Shown here in pieces: positions 1-6,615 of a DNA stretch of 22,975 nt. The translations under genes were made by a program, and so were the position numbers. The number at the start of each line of letters is the position of its first letter. The first letter of the stretch is position 1. The stretch is from positions 1-22,975 of the forward strand of contig JAEXXY010000048.1 in the NCBI GenBank assembly GCA_023451855.1. The letters are read 5' to 3'. This DNA is from Actinomycetes bacterium (GTDB taxonomy: Bacteria > Actinomycetota > Actinomycetes > Actinomycetales > Dermatophilaceae). The notes beneath the pieces were generated by a model. That model had not been told where the DNA came from and ran no database searches. It saw only the letters and a program-made list of their open reading frames with translations.

Positions 1-414
1 CTGGCCAACCACACCTGGGACCACCCCGACCTCGCTAGGTTCGCGTACGACCGCTGCCGCGACGAGATCAGCCGCACGACGGCCGAGATCGAGAAGGCGT
101 GGGGCACCACGCCGACGCTGTTCCGGCCGCCGTACGGGCACGTGGGTGGGGCGGCGGTGCTCGCCGCCGCCGAGCTGGGCCTGACGACCGTGATGTGGTC
201 GGCCCAGGCCCGCGAGGACGTCGTCGCGAGCCACCCCGACGGCGTCGTCGATGACCTCGCCTCGCAGGTGCACGCCGGCAGCATCGTGCTGGCCCACGAC
301 ACCGGCTCGAGCGACCGGCTGACGACCATCGACCGCCTCCCACGGATCATCGAAAGGCTGCGCGCTGACGGCTACGAGCTCGTCACCGTCTCGACCCTGC
401 TCGGGCGCACCTGA
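1..414 (+). CDS. Polysaccharide deacetylase (NodB domain), 5' truncated by window edge
   Basis: The C-terminal 137 residues of a NodB-homology (carbohydrate esterase 4) deacetylase are visible; the start lies outside the window. Such enzymes remove N- or O-acetyl groups from cell-wall or extracellular glycans and are usually exported. The fragment opens in the second conserved motif: the His pair in NHTWDHP (fragment residues 4 and 8) matches the metal-binding H-(S/T)-x-x-x-H pattern. FRPPYG (Arg42) matches motif 3, TVMWS (Trp65) the region of motif 4, and IVLAHD (His99) the motif 5 catalytic His. The TFDD motif and any signal peptide would be upstream, so localisation cannot be judged. Substrate (peptidoglycan, chitin-like or other) cannot be told. 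The family assignment is firm. Confidence 0.87.
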   Translation: MANHTWDHPDLARFAYDRCRDEISRTTAEIEKAWGTTPTLFRPPYGHVGGAAVLAAAELGLTTVMWSAQAREDVVASHPDGVVDDLASQVHAGSIVLAHDTGSSDRLTTIDRLPRIIERLRADGYELVTVSTLLGRT

Positions 415-429
415 GGGGGCCGAGCGCTC

Positions 430-443
430 GTGACCCACGTCAC
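430..443. promoter_or_regulatory. Crp/GlxR-like dyad upstream of ccr
   Basis: GTGA-N6-TCAC (GTGAcccacgTCAC) is a perfect match to the core half-sites of Crp-family regulators, including actinobacterial Crp/GlxR. It lies 131 nt before the ccr start in the 160-nt gap after the deacetylase gene. Outer flanks are not the full TGTGA/TCACA, so this is a candidate site only. Confidence 0.4.
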
Positions 444-489
444 CTGTGGTGGGCGTCTCAGATCGGACGCCGTCCTCCCGGGCCCTCAC

Positions 490-495
490 TACCGT
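490..495 (+). promoter_or_regulatory. Candidate -10 element for ccr
   Basis: TACCGT fits the actinobacterial TANNNT -10 pattern and would start transcription near position 502, giving a leader of about 70 nt that contains the ccr ribosome binding site. No convincing -35 hexamer is visible. The Crp-like dyad lies roughly 60 nt upstream, a usual activator distance. Apart from this and the dyad I see nothing in 415-574. Confidence 0.3.
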
Positions 496-574
496 CGAGT
501 CACCTGCCGCCCCCGGCGAGCGGGCGTGTGCCACCCACGCTGACCAATGACGCTGCGACGTAAGGACCTTTGAC

Positions 575-1915
575 ATGCAGGCCATCCGCGACGCCATCCT
601 CTCCGGCGACCGCACCCAGGAGACCTACGCGGCCCTCGAGATCCCGCAGACCTACCGCGGGGCCACCGTCCACAAGGACGAGGTCGACATGTTCGACGGG
701 ATCGCGACCCGCGACAAGGACCCTCGCAAGTCCCTGCACATCGACGAGGTACCCGTGCCCGAGCTGGCCCCGGGTGAGGCCCTGGTCGCGGTCATGGCCA
801 GCGCCATCAACTACAACACCGTGTGGACCTCGATCTTCGAGCCGGTCTCGACGTTCGGGTTCCTCGAGCGCTACGGGCGCACGTCGGAGTACGCCAAGCG
901 GCACGACCTGCCCTACCACGTCGTCGGCTCCGACCTCGCCGGCGTCATCCTCCGCGTCGGGCCGGGCGTCACCAAGTGGAAGCCGGGCACCGAGGTCGTC
1001 GCGCACTGCCTCTCCGTCGAGCTCGAGGACGCCGAGGGCCACGACGACACGATGATGGACCCGCAGCAGCGCATCTGGGGCTTCGAGACGAACTTCGGCG
1101 GCCTGGCCGAGCTCGCCATCGTCAAGGCCAACCAGCTCATGCCGAAGCCGGACCACCTGTCGTGGGAGGAGGCCGCCTCCCCCGGCCTCGTCAACAGCAC
1201 GGCCTACCGCCAGCTCATCTCCAAGCACGGCGCCGCGATGAAGCTCGGCGACCGCGTGCTCATCTGGGGAGCGTCGGGCGGCCTCGGCTCCTACGCCACG
1301 CAGATGGCGCTCGCCGGCGGCGCGACGCCGATCTGCGTCGTGTCCTCACCCGAGAAGGCGCAGATCTGCCGCGACATGGGCGCCGAGCTCATCATCGACC
1401 GCAACGCCGAGGACTACCGGTTCTGGAACGAGGACGGCACCGCGCAGAACCCCAAGGAGTGGCAGCGCCTCGGCAAGAAGATCCGTGAGCTGACCGGCGG
1501 CTACGACGTCGACATCGTCTTCGAACACCCGGGCCGCGAGACCTTCGGCGCCAGCGTCTACGTCGCGCGCAAGGGCGGCACCATCGTCACGTGCGCCTCG
1601 ACGTCGGGCTACATGCACGAGTACGACAACCGCTACCTCTGGATGAACCTCAAGCGCATCGTCTCCTCGCACTTCGCCAACTACCGCGAGGCATGGGAGG
1701 CCAACGAGCTGGTCAACCGCGGTCTCATCCACCCGACGCTGTCGAAGACGTACGCGCTCGAGGAGGTCGGCCAGGCGGCGCTCGACGTGCACCAGAACGC
1801 CCACCAGGGCAAGGTCGGCGTCCTGACCCTCGCGCCCGAGGCCGGCCTCGGCATCACGAACCCGGACAAGCGCGCCGGCTTCGAGGCCGCCATCAACCGC
1901 TTCCGCAACCAGTAG
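575..1915 (+). CDS. ccrA: Crotonyl-CoA carboxylase/reductase
   Basis: A 446-residue Ccr, full length for the family. It performs NADPH-dependent reductive carboxylation of crotonyl-CoA to (2S)-ethylmalonyl-CoA, the committed step of the ethylmalonyl-CoA pathway and a source of polyketide extender units. It is a medium-chain dehydrogenase/reductase: a GroES-like part, then a Rossmann fold with GASGGLGSYA (residues 232-241). The CO2-pocket residues known from Kitasatospora setae Ccr appear in register: Asn81, Phe170-Glu171 (WGFET) and His366 (the counterpart of His365, offset by one). That separates it from simple enoyl reductases. ATG 575 is preceded by AAGGAC (562-567) at 7-nt spacing. The 13-bp terminator after the stop makes it monocistronic. 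It works with the dehydrogenase at 2902-4680 and the mutase at 6616-8697. Confidence 0.97.
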   Translation: MQAIRDAILSGDRTQETYAALEIPQTYRGATVHKDEVDMFDGIATRDKDPRKSLHIDEVPVPELAPGEALVAVMASAINYNTVWTSIFEPVSTFGFLERYGRTSEYAKRHDLPYHVVGSDLAGVILRVGPGVTKWKPGTEVVAHCLSVELEDAEGHDDTMMDPQQRIWGFETNFGGLAELAIVKANQLMPKPDHLSWEEAASPGLVNSTAYRQLISKHGAAMKLGDRVLIWGASGGLGSYATQMALAGGATPICVVSSPEKAQICRDMGAELIIDRNAEDYRFWNEDGTAQNPKEWQRLGKKIRELTGGYDVDIVFEHPGRETFGASVYVARKGGTIVTCASTSGYMHEYDNRYLWMNLKRIVSSHFANYREAWEANELVNRGLIHPTLSKTYALEEVGQAALDVHQNAHQGKVGVLTLAPEAGLGITNPDKRAGFEAAINRFRNQ

Positions 1916-1936
1916 CCCCGGCTGCACGACGGTCTC

Positions 1937-1969
1937 GGCCGGCGCCCACGCAACCGGTGGGCGCCGGCC
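1937..1969 (+). terminator. Intrinsic-type terminator after ccr
   Basis: A perfect 13-bp GC-rich stem (1937-1949 with 1957-1969) has a 7-nt loop and begins 22 nt after the ccr stop. There is no long U-tract, which is common in high-GC actinobacteria. It separates ccr from the DinB gene. Confidence 0.8.
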
Positions 1970-2004
1970 TCGTCGTACCCGCGGCGCGGACCCCGCCGTC
2001 GTGG

Positions 2005-2010
2005 CAGGGT
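2005..2010 (+). promoter_or_regulatory. -10-like element for a leaderless DinB transcript
   Basis: CAGGGT is followed by exactly 6 nt and then ATG 2017, so transcription would start at or next to the start codon. No Shine-Dalgarno is visible. The first base departs from TANNNT. Confidence 0.4.
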
Positions 2011-2016
2011 CGGTTC

Positions 2017-2586
2017 ATGAGCGTCCCACCCACACCGACCCCCGCACCGACGCCTCCACCAACCCCGCCGGGATGGCCCCAGACGCTCCCTGCGACCTAC
2101 ACCCGGGAGGTCATCGACGAGCCGGCCCGGGCACAGGTGGAGGCGTTCCTCGACGAGCACCGCGCGGCGCTCCGCGCGTCCCTCGACGGCCTGAGCGAGG
2201 AGGAGGCGCGGCGCTCGCTCGTGCCCTCGGCCACGACCCTGCTCGGCCTCGTCAAGCACGCGACCTACGTCGAGAAGGTGTGGTTCGACCATGCGGTGAG
2301 CGGCCGCACCCGCTCAGAGATCGGCATCCCGGAGGACTCCCGCGAGTCGTTCGTCCTCACCGACGCCGACACCGTCGCGTCGGTGTCGCGGGCGCATGCC
2401 GAGGCGTGCGAGGCCTCCCGACGCGCCACGGCGTCGCTGGGCCTCGACGACCTCGTGCGCGGCCACCGGCTCGGACCGCTGCCGCTGCGCTGGGTCCATC
2501 TGCACGTGCTGCGCGAGCTCGCCCAGCACTGCGGCCACGCCGACATCCTGCGCGAACAGGTCCTCGCCGCACGGCCTCAGCGGTAG
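2017..2586 (+). CDS. DinB/DUF664-family putative metal-dependent protein
   Basis: A 189-residue protein of the DinB-like four-helix superfamily, most like the DUF664 branch. Family members bind a divalent metal through three His; some are thiol (mycothiol or bacillithiol) transferases, but most have no known substrate. Visible signals are LVKHATYVEKVWF (His81) and ELAQHCGHADILRE (His171, His174), the usual first and last metal-ligand helices. The N-terminus (residues 3-25) is a Pro/Thr-rich tail before the fold. ATG 2017 is chosen because CAGGGT lies 6 nt upstream and the fold starts soon after; there is no Shine-Dalgarno, so it is probably leaderless. Its 3' end overlaps the convergent gene at 2577-2885 by 10 nt. 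Family is secure; biochemical role is open. Confidence 0.86.
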   Translation: MSVPPTPTPAPTPPPTPPGWPQTLPATYTREVIDEPARAQVEAFLDEHRAALRASLDGLSEEEARRSLVPSATTLLGLVKHATYVEKVWFDHAVSGRTRSEIGIPEDSRESFVLTDADTVASVSRAHAEACEASRRATASLGLDDLVRGHRLGPLPLRWVHLHVLRELAQHCGHADILREQVLAARPQR

Positions 2587-2885
2587 GCGTTGCCGGGCGG
2601 CCGAGCGTCCCGACGCTGCCAACAGCCGGTGTGCCAGTGGCGTCGGTCGTCGACCCCACCGACGCCGTCGGCCGGCCACACGACGACGTGCGGCACGCCT
2701 GGGGGGATGTCCTGCTGGCAGCCCGGGCACAGGTACGGACGCGTCGCCGACGCCCCGCTCACCGACCGCACCGTCCAGCGCCCGCCGGCGTAGGACTCCT
2801 CGCGCGTGGACCCGCCCTGGATCCGGGTCACGTCGAGCGGCACGTGCTCGCGCGCGTGCTTGCTGGGACGACGGCGCGAGGGCAT
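2577..2885 (-). CDS. Small conserved actinobacterial protein with CxxC...HxH...C metal-ligand pattern
   Basis: A 102-residue basic protein. The N-terminus (SRRRPSKHAREH) is Arg/Lys rich. The core contains CPGCQQ (Cys53, Cys56) followed by PHVVVWP and then RRHWHTGCW, a pattern of two Cys, His and Cys suggesting a bound zinc. Similar short proteins are widespread in actinobacteria and are sometimes labelled ATP/GTP-binding protein; I see no P-loop, so that label is not supported here. It lies 16 nt downstream of the tandem dehydrogenase on the same strand, yet TACGCT sits 6 nt before its ATG, so it may also have its own leaderless start. It converges on the DinB gene with a 10-nt overlap. No function is proposed. 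Confidence 0.82.
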   Translation of the reverse strand: MPSRRRPSKHAREHVPLDVTRIQGGSTREESYAGGRWTVRSVSGASATRPYLCPGCQQDIPPGVPHVVVWPADGVGGVDDRRHWHTGCWQRRDARPPGNAYR

Positions 2886-2891
2886 GGACCC

Positions 2892-2897
2892 AGCGTA
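2892..2897 (-). promoter_or_regulatory. -10-like element for a leaderless transcript of the 102-aa protein
   Basis: Read on the minus strand, TACGCT, 6 nt (GGGTCC) and then ATG 2885. It fits TANNNT, lies within the 16-nt gap after the dehydrogenase stop, and there is no Shine-Dalgarno. Confidence 0.45.
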
Positions 2898-2901
2898 GGT
2901 G

Positions 2902-4680
2902 TCAGGCGTAGGTGCGGAAGCCGCGGCCCGTCTTGCGCCCGAGGTAGCCGGCGGTGACGAGGTGCTCGAGCAGCGGCGCCGGGGCGTAGCCGCGCTCGCG
3001 GAACTCGAGGTAGAGCTCGCGCTCGATGGCGAGGGACACGTCGAGGCCGACGACGTCGAGCAGCTCGAACGGGCCCATCGGCAGACCGCAGCCCGTCTTC
3101 ATGGCGGTGTCGATGTCGTCGGCCGTCGAGTAGTTGGCCTCGAGCATCTTCACGGCGTCGTTGAGGTACGGGAACAGCAGCGCGTTGACGATGAAGCCGG
3201 CGCGGTCGCCGCACGTCACCGGGTGCTTGCCGATGGTGCGGCACAGCTGCTGGACCGTCGCGACGACGTCGTCGGCCGTCGACACGGTGTGCACGACCTC
3301 GACGAGCCTCATCACCTGCGCGGGGTTGAAGAAGTGCATGCCGATGACGTCCTGCGGTCGCGTCGTCGCCGCCGCGCACTCGACGACGGGCAGCGAGCTC
3401 GTCGTCGTGGCGAGGATCGCGCCGGGACGGCAGATCTCGTCGAGGTTCTCGAACAGGGCGCGCTTGACGGTGAGGTCCTCGACGACGGCCTCGACGACGA
3501 GGTCGGCCTGGGCGAGGTCCTCGAGACGCGTCGAGCCGGTGATGCGGCCCAGGGCGGCGTCGCGCTCGTCCTCGGTCAGCTTGCCGCGCTGGACGCCCTT
3601 CTCGAGGCTGCGCTCGATGGCCGCGCGGACCGCGTCGACCTTGCCCTCGGACCGCGCGACGTAGGTGACGTCGAGGCCGGCCTTGGCGAAGACCTCGACC
3701 ATGCCGGTGGCCATGGTGCCCGAGCCGACGACGCCGACGGCGTGCACCGGACGCGTCGGGGCACCGGACGCCTCGGAGGGCGCCGGCGTCTGGGCGTCGT
3801 CGACGACCTGTGAGCTGCCGGCCTCGGCGTAGGTGTAGAAGCCGCGACCGCTCTTGCGGCCCTTGAGGCCGGCCGTGACCATCTGCTTGATGACCGGGCT
3901 CGGCGCGTGGAGGCGGTCGCGGCCCTGCTTGTACATCGTGTCGAGGATCTCGTAGGCGGTGTCGAGGCCGATGAGGTCCATGAGGGCGAGCGGCCCCATC
4001 GGGTAGCCGCAGCCGAGCTTCATCGCGGCGTCGATGTCCTCACGCGTCGCGTAGCGGCTCTCGTACATCGAGACGGCGTGGTTGAGGTAGCCGAAGAGCA
4101 GCGCGTTGGCGATGAAGCCGGCCTTGTCGCCGACGATGACCGGCTTCTTGCCCAGGCGCTCGGCCAGGGCCTTGACGTCGGCGAAGATCTCGTCGCTCGT
4201 GATGACGGTCTTGATGACCTCGACGAACTGGAGCACCGGGGCAGGGTTGAAGAAGTGCATGCCTACGACGCGCTTGGGGTTGATCGTCGCGACGGCGATC
4301 TCGGTGACGGGCAGCGAGCTGGTGTTCGTGGCGAGGATCGCGTCGTCGGCGACGATCGCGTCGAGGCGGGAGAAGATCTCCTTCTTCAGCTCGAGCTTCT
4401 CGGGCACGGCCTCGACGACGAGCTGGCACTCCTTGAGGTCGGCCATGTCGGAGGTGAACTGGACCCGGGCCGTGAGGGCCGCCTGCTCGTCCTCGGTCAG
4501 CTTGCCGCGGGAGACGGCGCGGTCGGTCGAGTGCTGCAGGACGCCGCGGCCCTTCTCGACCGCCTCGTCGGTGACCTCGACCGCGACGACGTCGATGCCG
4601 TTGCGGGCGAAGACCTCGACGATGCCGGCACCCATCGTGCCGAGTCCGATGACACCAACCTTGGTGAACTCACGAGCCAT
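2902..4680 (-). CDS. Tandem (fused) 3-hydroxybutyryl-CoA / 3-hydroxyacyl-CoA dehydrogenase
   Basis: A 592-residue protein made of two complete copies of the roughly 285-residue 3-hydroxyacyl-CoA dehydrogenase, joined by a Ser/Ala/Pro-rich linker (about 286-313). It interconverts acetoacetyl-CoA and 3-hydroxybutyryl-CoA with NAD(P). Copy 1 has GLGTMGAG (12-19), Ser121, His142 (GMHFFNP), Glu154 and Asn192. Copy 2 has GSGTMATG (319-326), Ser428, His449, Glu461 and Asn499. Both therefore keep the His/Glu dyad. Copy 2 reads TTTSSL where copy 1 has the usual NTSSL. Fused pairs of this length are known in actinobacteria. It likely supplies 3-hydroxybutyryl-CoA upstream of Ccr. ATG 4680 matches the Rossmann start; GAGACT lies 7 nt before it and no Shine-Dalgarno is seen. 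The frame stays open further upstream, but that part overlaps nucS and is not coding. Confidence 0.95.
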   Translation of the reverse strand: MAREFTKVGVIGLGTMGAGIVEVFARNGIDVVAVEVTDEAVEKGRGVLQHSTDRAVSRGKLTEDEQAALTARVQFTSDMADLKECQLVVEAVPEKLELKKEIFSRLDAIVADDAILATNTSSLPVTEIAVATINPKRVVGMHFFNPAPVLQFVEVIKTVITSDEIFADVKALAERLGKKPVIVGDKAGFIANALLFGYLNHAVSMYESRYATREDIDAAMKLGCGYPMGPLALMDLIGLDTAYEILDTMYKQGRDRLHAPSPVIKQMVTAGLKGRKSGRGFYTYAEAGSSQVVDDAQTPAPSEASGAPTRPVHAVGVVGSGTMATGMVEVFAKAGLDVTYVARSEGKVDAVRAAIERSLEKGVQRGKLTEDERDAALGRITGSTRLEDLAQADLVVEAVVEDLTVKRALFENLDEICRPGAILATTTSSLPVVECAAATTRPQDVIGMHFFNPAQVMRLVEVVHTVSTADDVVATVQQLCRTIGKHPVTCGDRAGFIVNALLFPYLNDAVKMLEANYSTADDIDTAMKTGCGLPMGPFELLDVVGLDVSLAIERELYLEFRERGYAPAPLLEHLVTAGYLGRKTGRGFRTYA

Positions 4681-4687
4681 GGGTGGC

Positions 4688-4693
4688 AGTCTC
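4688..4693 (-). promoter_or_regulatory. -10-like element for a leaderless dehydrogenase transcript
   Basis: On the minus strand, GAGACT, 7 nt (GCCACCC) and then ATG 4680. The second A and sixth T fit the -10 pattern; the first base does not. Confidence 0.35.
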
Positions 4694-4728
4694 GCAGAGC
4701 CGTCCGCCCGCCCACACCCGCGCCGGGG

Positions 4729-4802
4729 GTGACGCTGCCCACGTGGTCCCACGAACGTGACGGCGCCCACCAGGCCCCACCCGGTGACGCCGCCCGCGTG
4801 GT
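4729..4802. repeat. Three imperfect 18-19-bp direct repeats between divergent dehydrogenase and nucS genes
   Basis: Copies start at 4729 (GTGACGCTGCCCACGTGGT), 4757 (GTGACGGCGCCCACCAGG) and 4784 (GTGACGCCGCCCGCGTGGT), spaced 28 and 27 bp. All share GTGACG-N-(C/T)GCCC. They lie upstream of both inferred -10 elements in the 156-bp divergent region, where operator or activator arrays are expected. The repetition is plainly visible; a regulatory role is inferred. Confidence 0.6.
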
Positions 4803-4824
4803 ACGGGCCCGGGCCGCCCTGCTC

Positions 4825-4830
4825 TAGGGT
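4825..4830 (+). promoter_or_regulatory. -10 element for leaderless nucS
   Basis: TAGGGT, 6 nt (GACCCG) and then GTG 4837 is an almost ideal leaderless layout: transcription would begin on the start codon itself. No Shine-Dalgarno is present. This is the clearest of the eight such sites in the window. Confidence 0.65.
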
Positions 4831-4836
4831 GACCCG

Positions 4837-5532
4837 GTGCGCCTCGTCATTGCCCGCTGCAGCGTCGACTACGACGGCCGTCTGACCGCCCACCTGCCGC
4901 TCGCGACCCGGTTGCTCGTCGTCAAGGCCGACGGCTCCGTGCTCGTGCACAGCGACGGCGGCTCGTACAAGCCGCTCAACTGGATGTCGCCGCCGTGCAC
5001 CATGGCCGAGGTCGAGCCCGACGAGACCCAGGCCGGCGACGGCGTCGTCGCCGTGTGGCGGGTGCAGCACGCGAAGTCCGAGGACCGCCTCACCGTGCTC
5101 ATCCACGAGGTGCTGCACGACAGTGCCCACGAGCTCGGCGTCGACCCGGGCCTGGTCAAGGACGGCGTAGAGGCGCACCTGCAGAAGCTGCTCGCAGAGC
5201 ACATCCACACCCTCGGCCACGGCTACTCGCTCGTGCGGCGCGAGTACATGACCGCCATCGGCCCCGTCGACATCCTCGCCAAGGACGCCCTCGGCACGAG
5301 CGTCGCCGTCGAGATCAAGCGCCGGGGCGAGATCGACGGCGTCGAGCAGCTGACCCGCTACCTCGAGCTGATGAACCGCGACCCACACCTCGCACCGGTC
5401 ACCGGCGTCTTCGCCGCCCAGCAGATCAAGCCGCAGGCCCGCACCCTCGCCGAGGACCGCGGCATCCGCTGCGTCGTGCTCGACTACGACGCGCTCAAGG
5501 GCATCGACGACGCCGAGTCCCGCCTCTTCTGA
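4837..5532 (+). CDS. nucS: Endonuclease NucS (mismatch-specific)
   Basis: A 231-residue NucS, full length. NucS/EndoMS cuts both strands at certain mismatches (such as G-T, G-G, T-T) and underlies non-canonical mismatch repair in actinobacteria that lack MutS/MutL. The N-terminal DNA-binding domain opens with MRLVIARCSVDY and contains YKPLNWM (44-50). The C-terminal PD-(D/E)xK nuclease core shows Asp145 (GPVDIL), Glu159-x-Lys161 (VEIKRR) and the Gln171 region (EQLTRYLELM). The protein ends in SRLF, like the C-terminal sliding-clamp binding tail described for NucS. GTG 4837 fits family N-termini and the TAGGGT placed 6 nt upstream. It diverges from the dehydrogenase and converges on the AlkD-like gene with a 28-nt gap. 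Confidence 0.97.
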   Translation: MRLVIARCSVDYDGRLTAHLPLATRLLVVKADGSVLVHSDGGSYKPLNWMSPPCTMAEVEPDETQAGDGVVAVWRVQHAKSEDRLTVLIHEVLHDSAHELGVDPGLVKDGVEAHLQKLLAEHIHTLGHGYSLVRREYMTAIGPVDILAKDALGTSVAVEIKRRGEIDGVEQLTRYLELMNRDPHLAPVTGVFAAQQIKPQARTLAEDRGIRCVVLDYDALKGIDDAESRLF

Positions 5533-5560
5533 GACGCCCGGGCGCCGGTCCACCCGCCCG

Positions 5561-6250
5561 TCAGACGTAGCGGGAGCGCAGCTGCGGTGGGAGCTTCTCG
5601 ACGGCGAGGCGCACGGCGGGGCGCGGCATCGACGCGACGTGCTCGTCGAGGAAGGCCACGAGGCGCTCCTGGTCGCGAGCGCCGGCGTGCTTGAGGAAGA
5701 TGCCGACCGGCTTGTGCACCAGCGGGTTCCGGTCGCCGACCAGCGACTCGGCGATCTCGTAGCCGGCCTCGACGTCCGGGGTGTCGAGGAAGCCGAGCGG
5801 GGCAGTCATCGCGGTACGGCGGCGGAGCGGATCAGGCGATCCGGCAAGGTCGCGCAGGATCTGCTTGTCGCGCCCGACGAGCCACAGCCCGACGACCCTC
5901 GGTGCCGCCCGGTCGACCATGTCCCACGTCGTGATCCGGTGGTGGTGGCCGAGGTAGGTGCGGGCGAGGGTGCCGCGCTCGTAGGCGCCGGTGCGGCGTC
6001 GGCGCGCCTTGAAGTCGAGGACGCAGAGGGCCGCGAGCCGCGGCTCGTAGGCCGGCAGCGCGAGCAGGCGCTCGACCTCCGGCAGCGGCAGGCTCGTGTG
6101 GCGCCGGGCGATCGCGAAGAGCGTGCCCATGCGCACGCCGATGGCCTCCTCGCCCTCGGCGAGCCGCTTGCGGACCTTGGCGAGGTCCTCCTCGGTGCGC
6201 TCCTGCTCGAGCTCGGCGACGACGGCGTCAGCCGTGCCCGAGAGCGGCAT
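5561..6250 (-). CDS. AlkD-like DNA alkylation repair (HEAT-like repeat) protein
   Basis: A 229-residue all-helical protein of the DNA alkylation repair family (AlkC/AlkD HEAT-like fold). AlkD excises bulky or cationic alkylated bases such as 3- and 7-methylpurines without flipping the base. TTWDMVD places Trp109 and Asp113 at the numbers reported for Bacillus cereus AlkD Trp109/Asp113, and RRR at 143-145 lies near its Arg148. The segment aligning with AlkD's second aromatic (Trp187) reads HKPVGIFLKHAG, with Ile184 instead of Trp, so activity or substrate may differ. ATG 6250 overlaps the stop of the upstream 115-aa gene in TGATG, a sign of translational coupling. It converges with nucS. The family is secure; glycosylase activity is inferred. 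Confidence 0.88.
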   Translation of the reverse strand: MPLSGTADAVVAELEQERTEEDLAKVRKRLAEGEEAIGVRMGTLFAIARRHTSLPLPEVERLLALPAYEPRLAALCVLDFKARRRRTGAYERGTLARTYLGHHHRITTWDMVDRAAPRVVGLWLVGRDKQILRDLAGSPDPLRRRTAMTAPLGFLDTPDVEAGYEIAESLVGDRNPLVHKPVGIFLKHAGARDQERLVAFLDEHVASMPRPAVRLAVEKLPPQLRSRYV

Positions 6251-6597
6251 CAGGCCAAGCCCTCGAGGGGCCGGCGTGACACCCCGTCGGCGTCGACGAG
6301 CAGCAGCACCGGCTCCGCGTCCGAGCCGCCGCGCACGACGACGACCGTCTCGCCGCGGTGCTGGTCGACGATCTGCCCAAACCCCTCCGAGCCGTCGGAG
6401 AGGTCACCGTGGCCGAGGTGCGAGGGCACCCCGAGGTCATCGGCGAGGGACTCGACCGGGCCGGTGTCGGGCACGTCGTCGGCCGCGTAGACGGCCTGGA
6501 CCTTCTCGAGGTGGATCGCCGAGGCGAGCCAGGCGACGTCGGCCAGCCCGGGCGGGTTGACGACGACGATCCGCGCGGCGCACTGCAGGTCGCTCAT
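6250..6597 (-). CDS. Conserved hypothetical protein, degenerate histidine-phosphatase-like
   Basis: A 115-residue protein not recognised with certainty. Its layout resembles a shortened phosphoglycerate mutase/histidine phosphatase: an RIVVV strand (9-13) where the catalytic RHG should follow but NPPG stands; then VQAVYAADD and VESLADDLGVP, like the family's VYSS and TAEPLAxxLGLP segments; then HRGETVVVVRGG (80-91), like the GETVLVVSHGG strand with its catalytic His replaced. Both catalytic His would be missing, so any relative would be non-catalytic. It starts at ATG 6597 with TAGCGT 6 nt upstream and no Shine-Dalgarno. Its stop overlaps the AlkD-like start in TGATG, so the pair forms a two-gene operon. 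It could equally be an unrelated alpha/beta fold. Confidence 0.75.
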   Translation of the reverse strand: MSDLQCAARIVVVNPPGLADVAWLASAIHLEKVQAVYAADDVPDTGPVESLADDLGVPSHLGHGDLSDGSEGFGQIVDQHRGETVVVVRGGSDAEPVLLLVDADGVSRRPLEGLA

Positions 6598-6603
6598 GGC
6601 TCG

Positions 6604-6609
6604 ACGCTA
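6604..6609 (-). promoter_or_regulatory. -10 element for a leaderless transcript of the 115-aa protein and AlkD-like pair
   Basis: On the minus strand, TAGCGT, CGAGCC and then ATG 6597. The 15 bases are nearly identical to those before the ecm start (TACCGT, CGAGCC, ATG). It overlaps the short gap after the ecm stop at 6616. Confidence 0.55.
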
Positions 6610-6615
6610 CGCCAG

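Noticed and set aside
415..574. Cobalamin or other riboswitch before ccr, ecm or pduO
   Set aside because: ecm and pduO appear leaderless, leaving no room for an aptamer. The ccr leader of about 70 nt is too short for a B12 riboswitch and shows no B12-box-like sequence.
2902..5553. N-terminal extension of the tandem dehydrogenase across nucS
   Set aside because: It is antisense to a certain nucS, and the Rossmann fold begins at residue 8 from ATG 4680.
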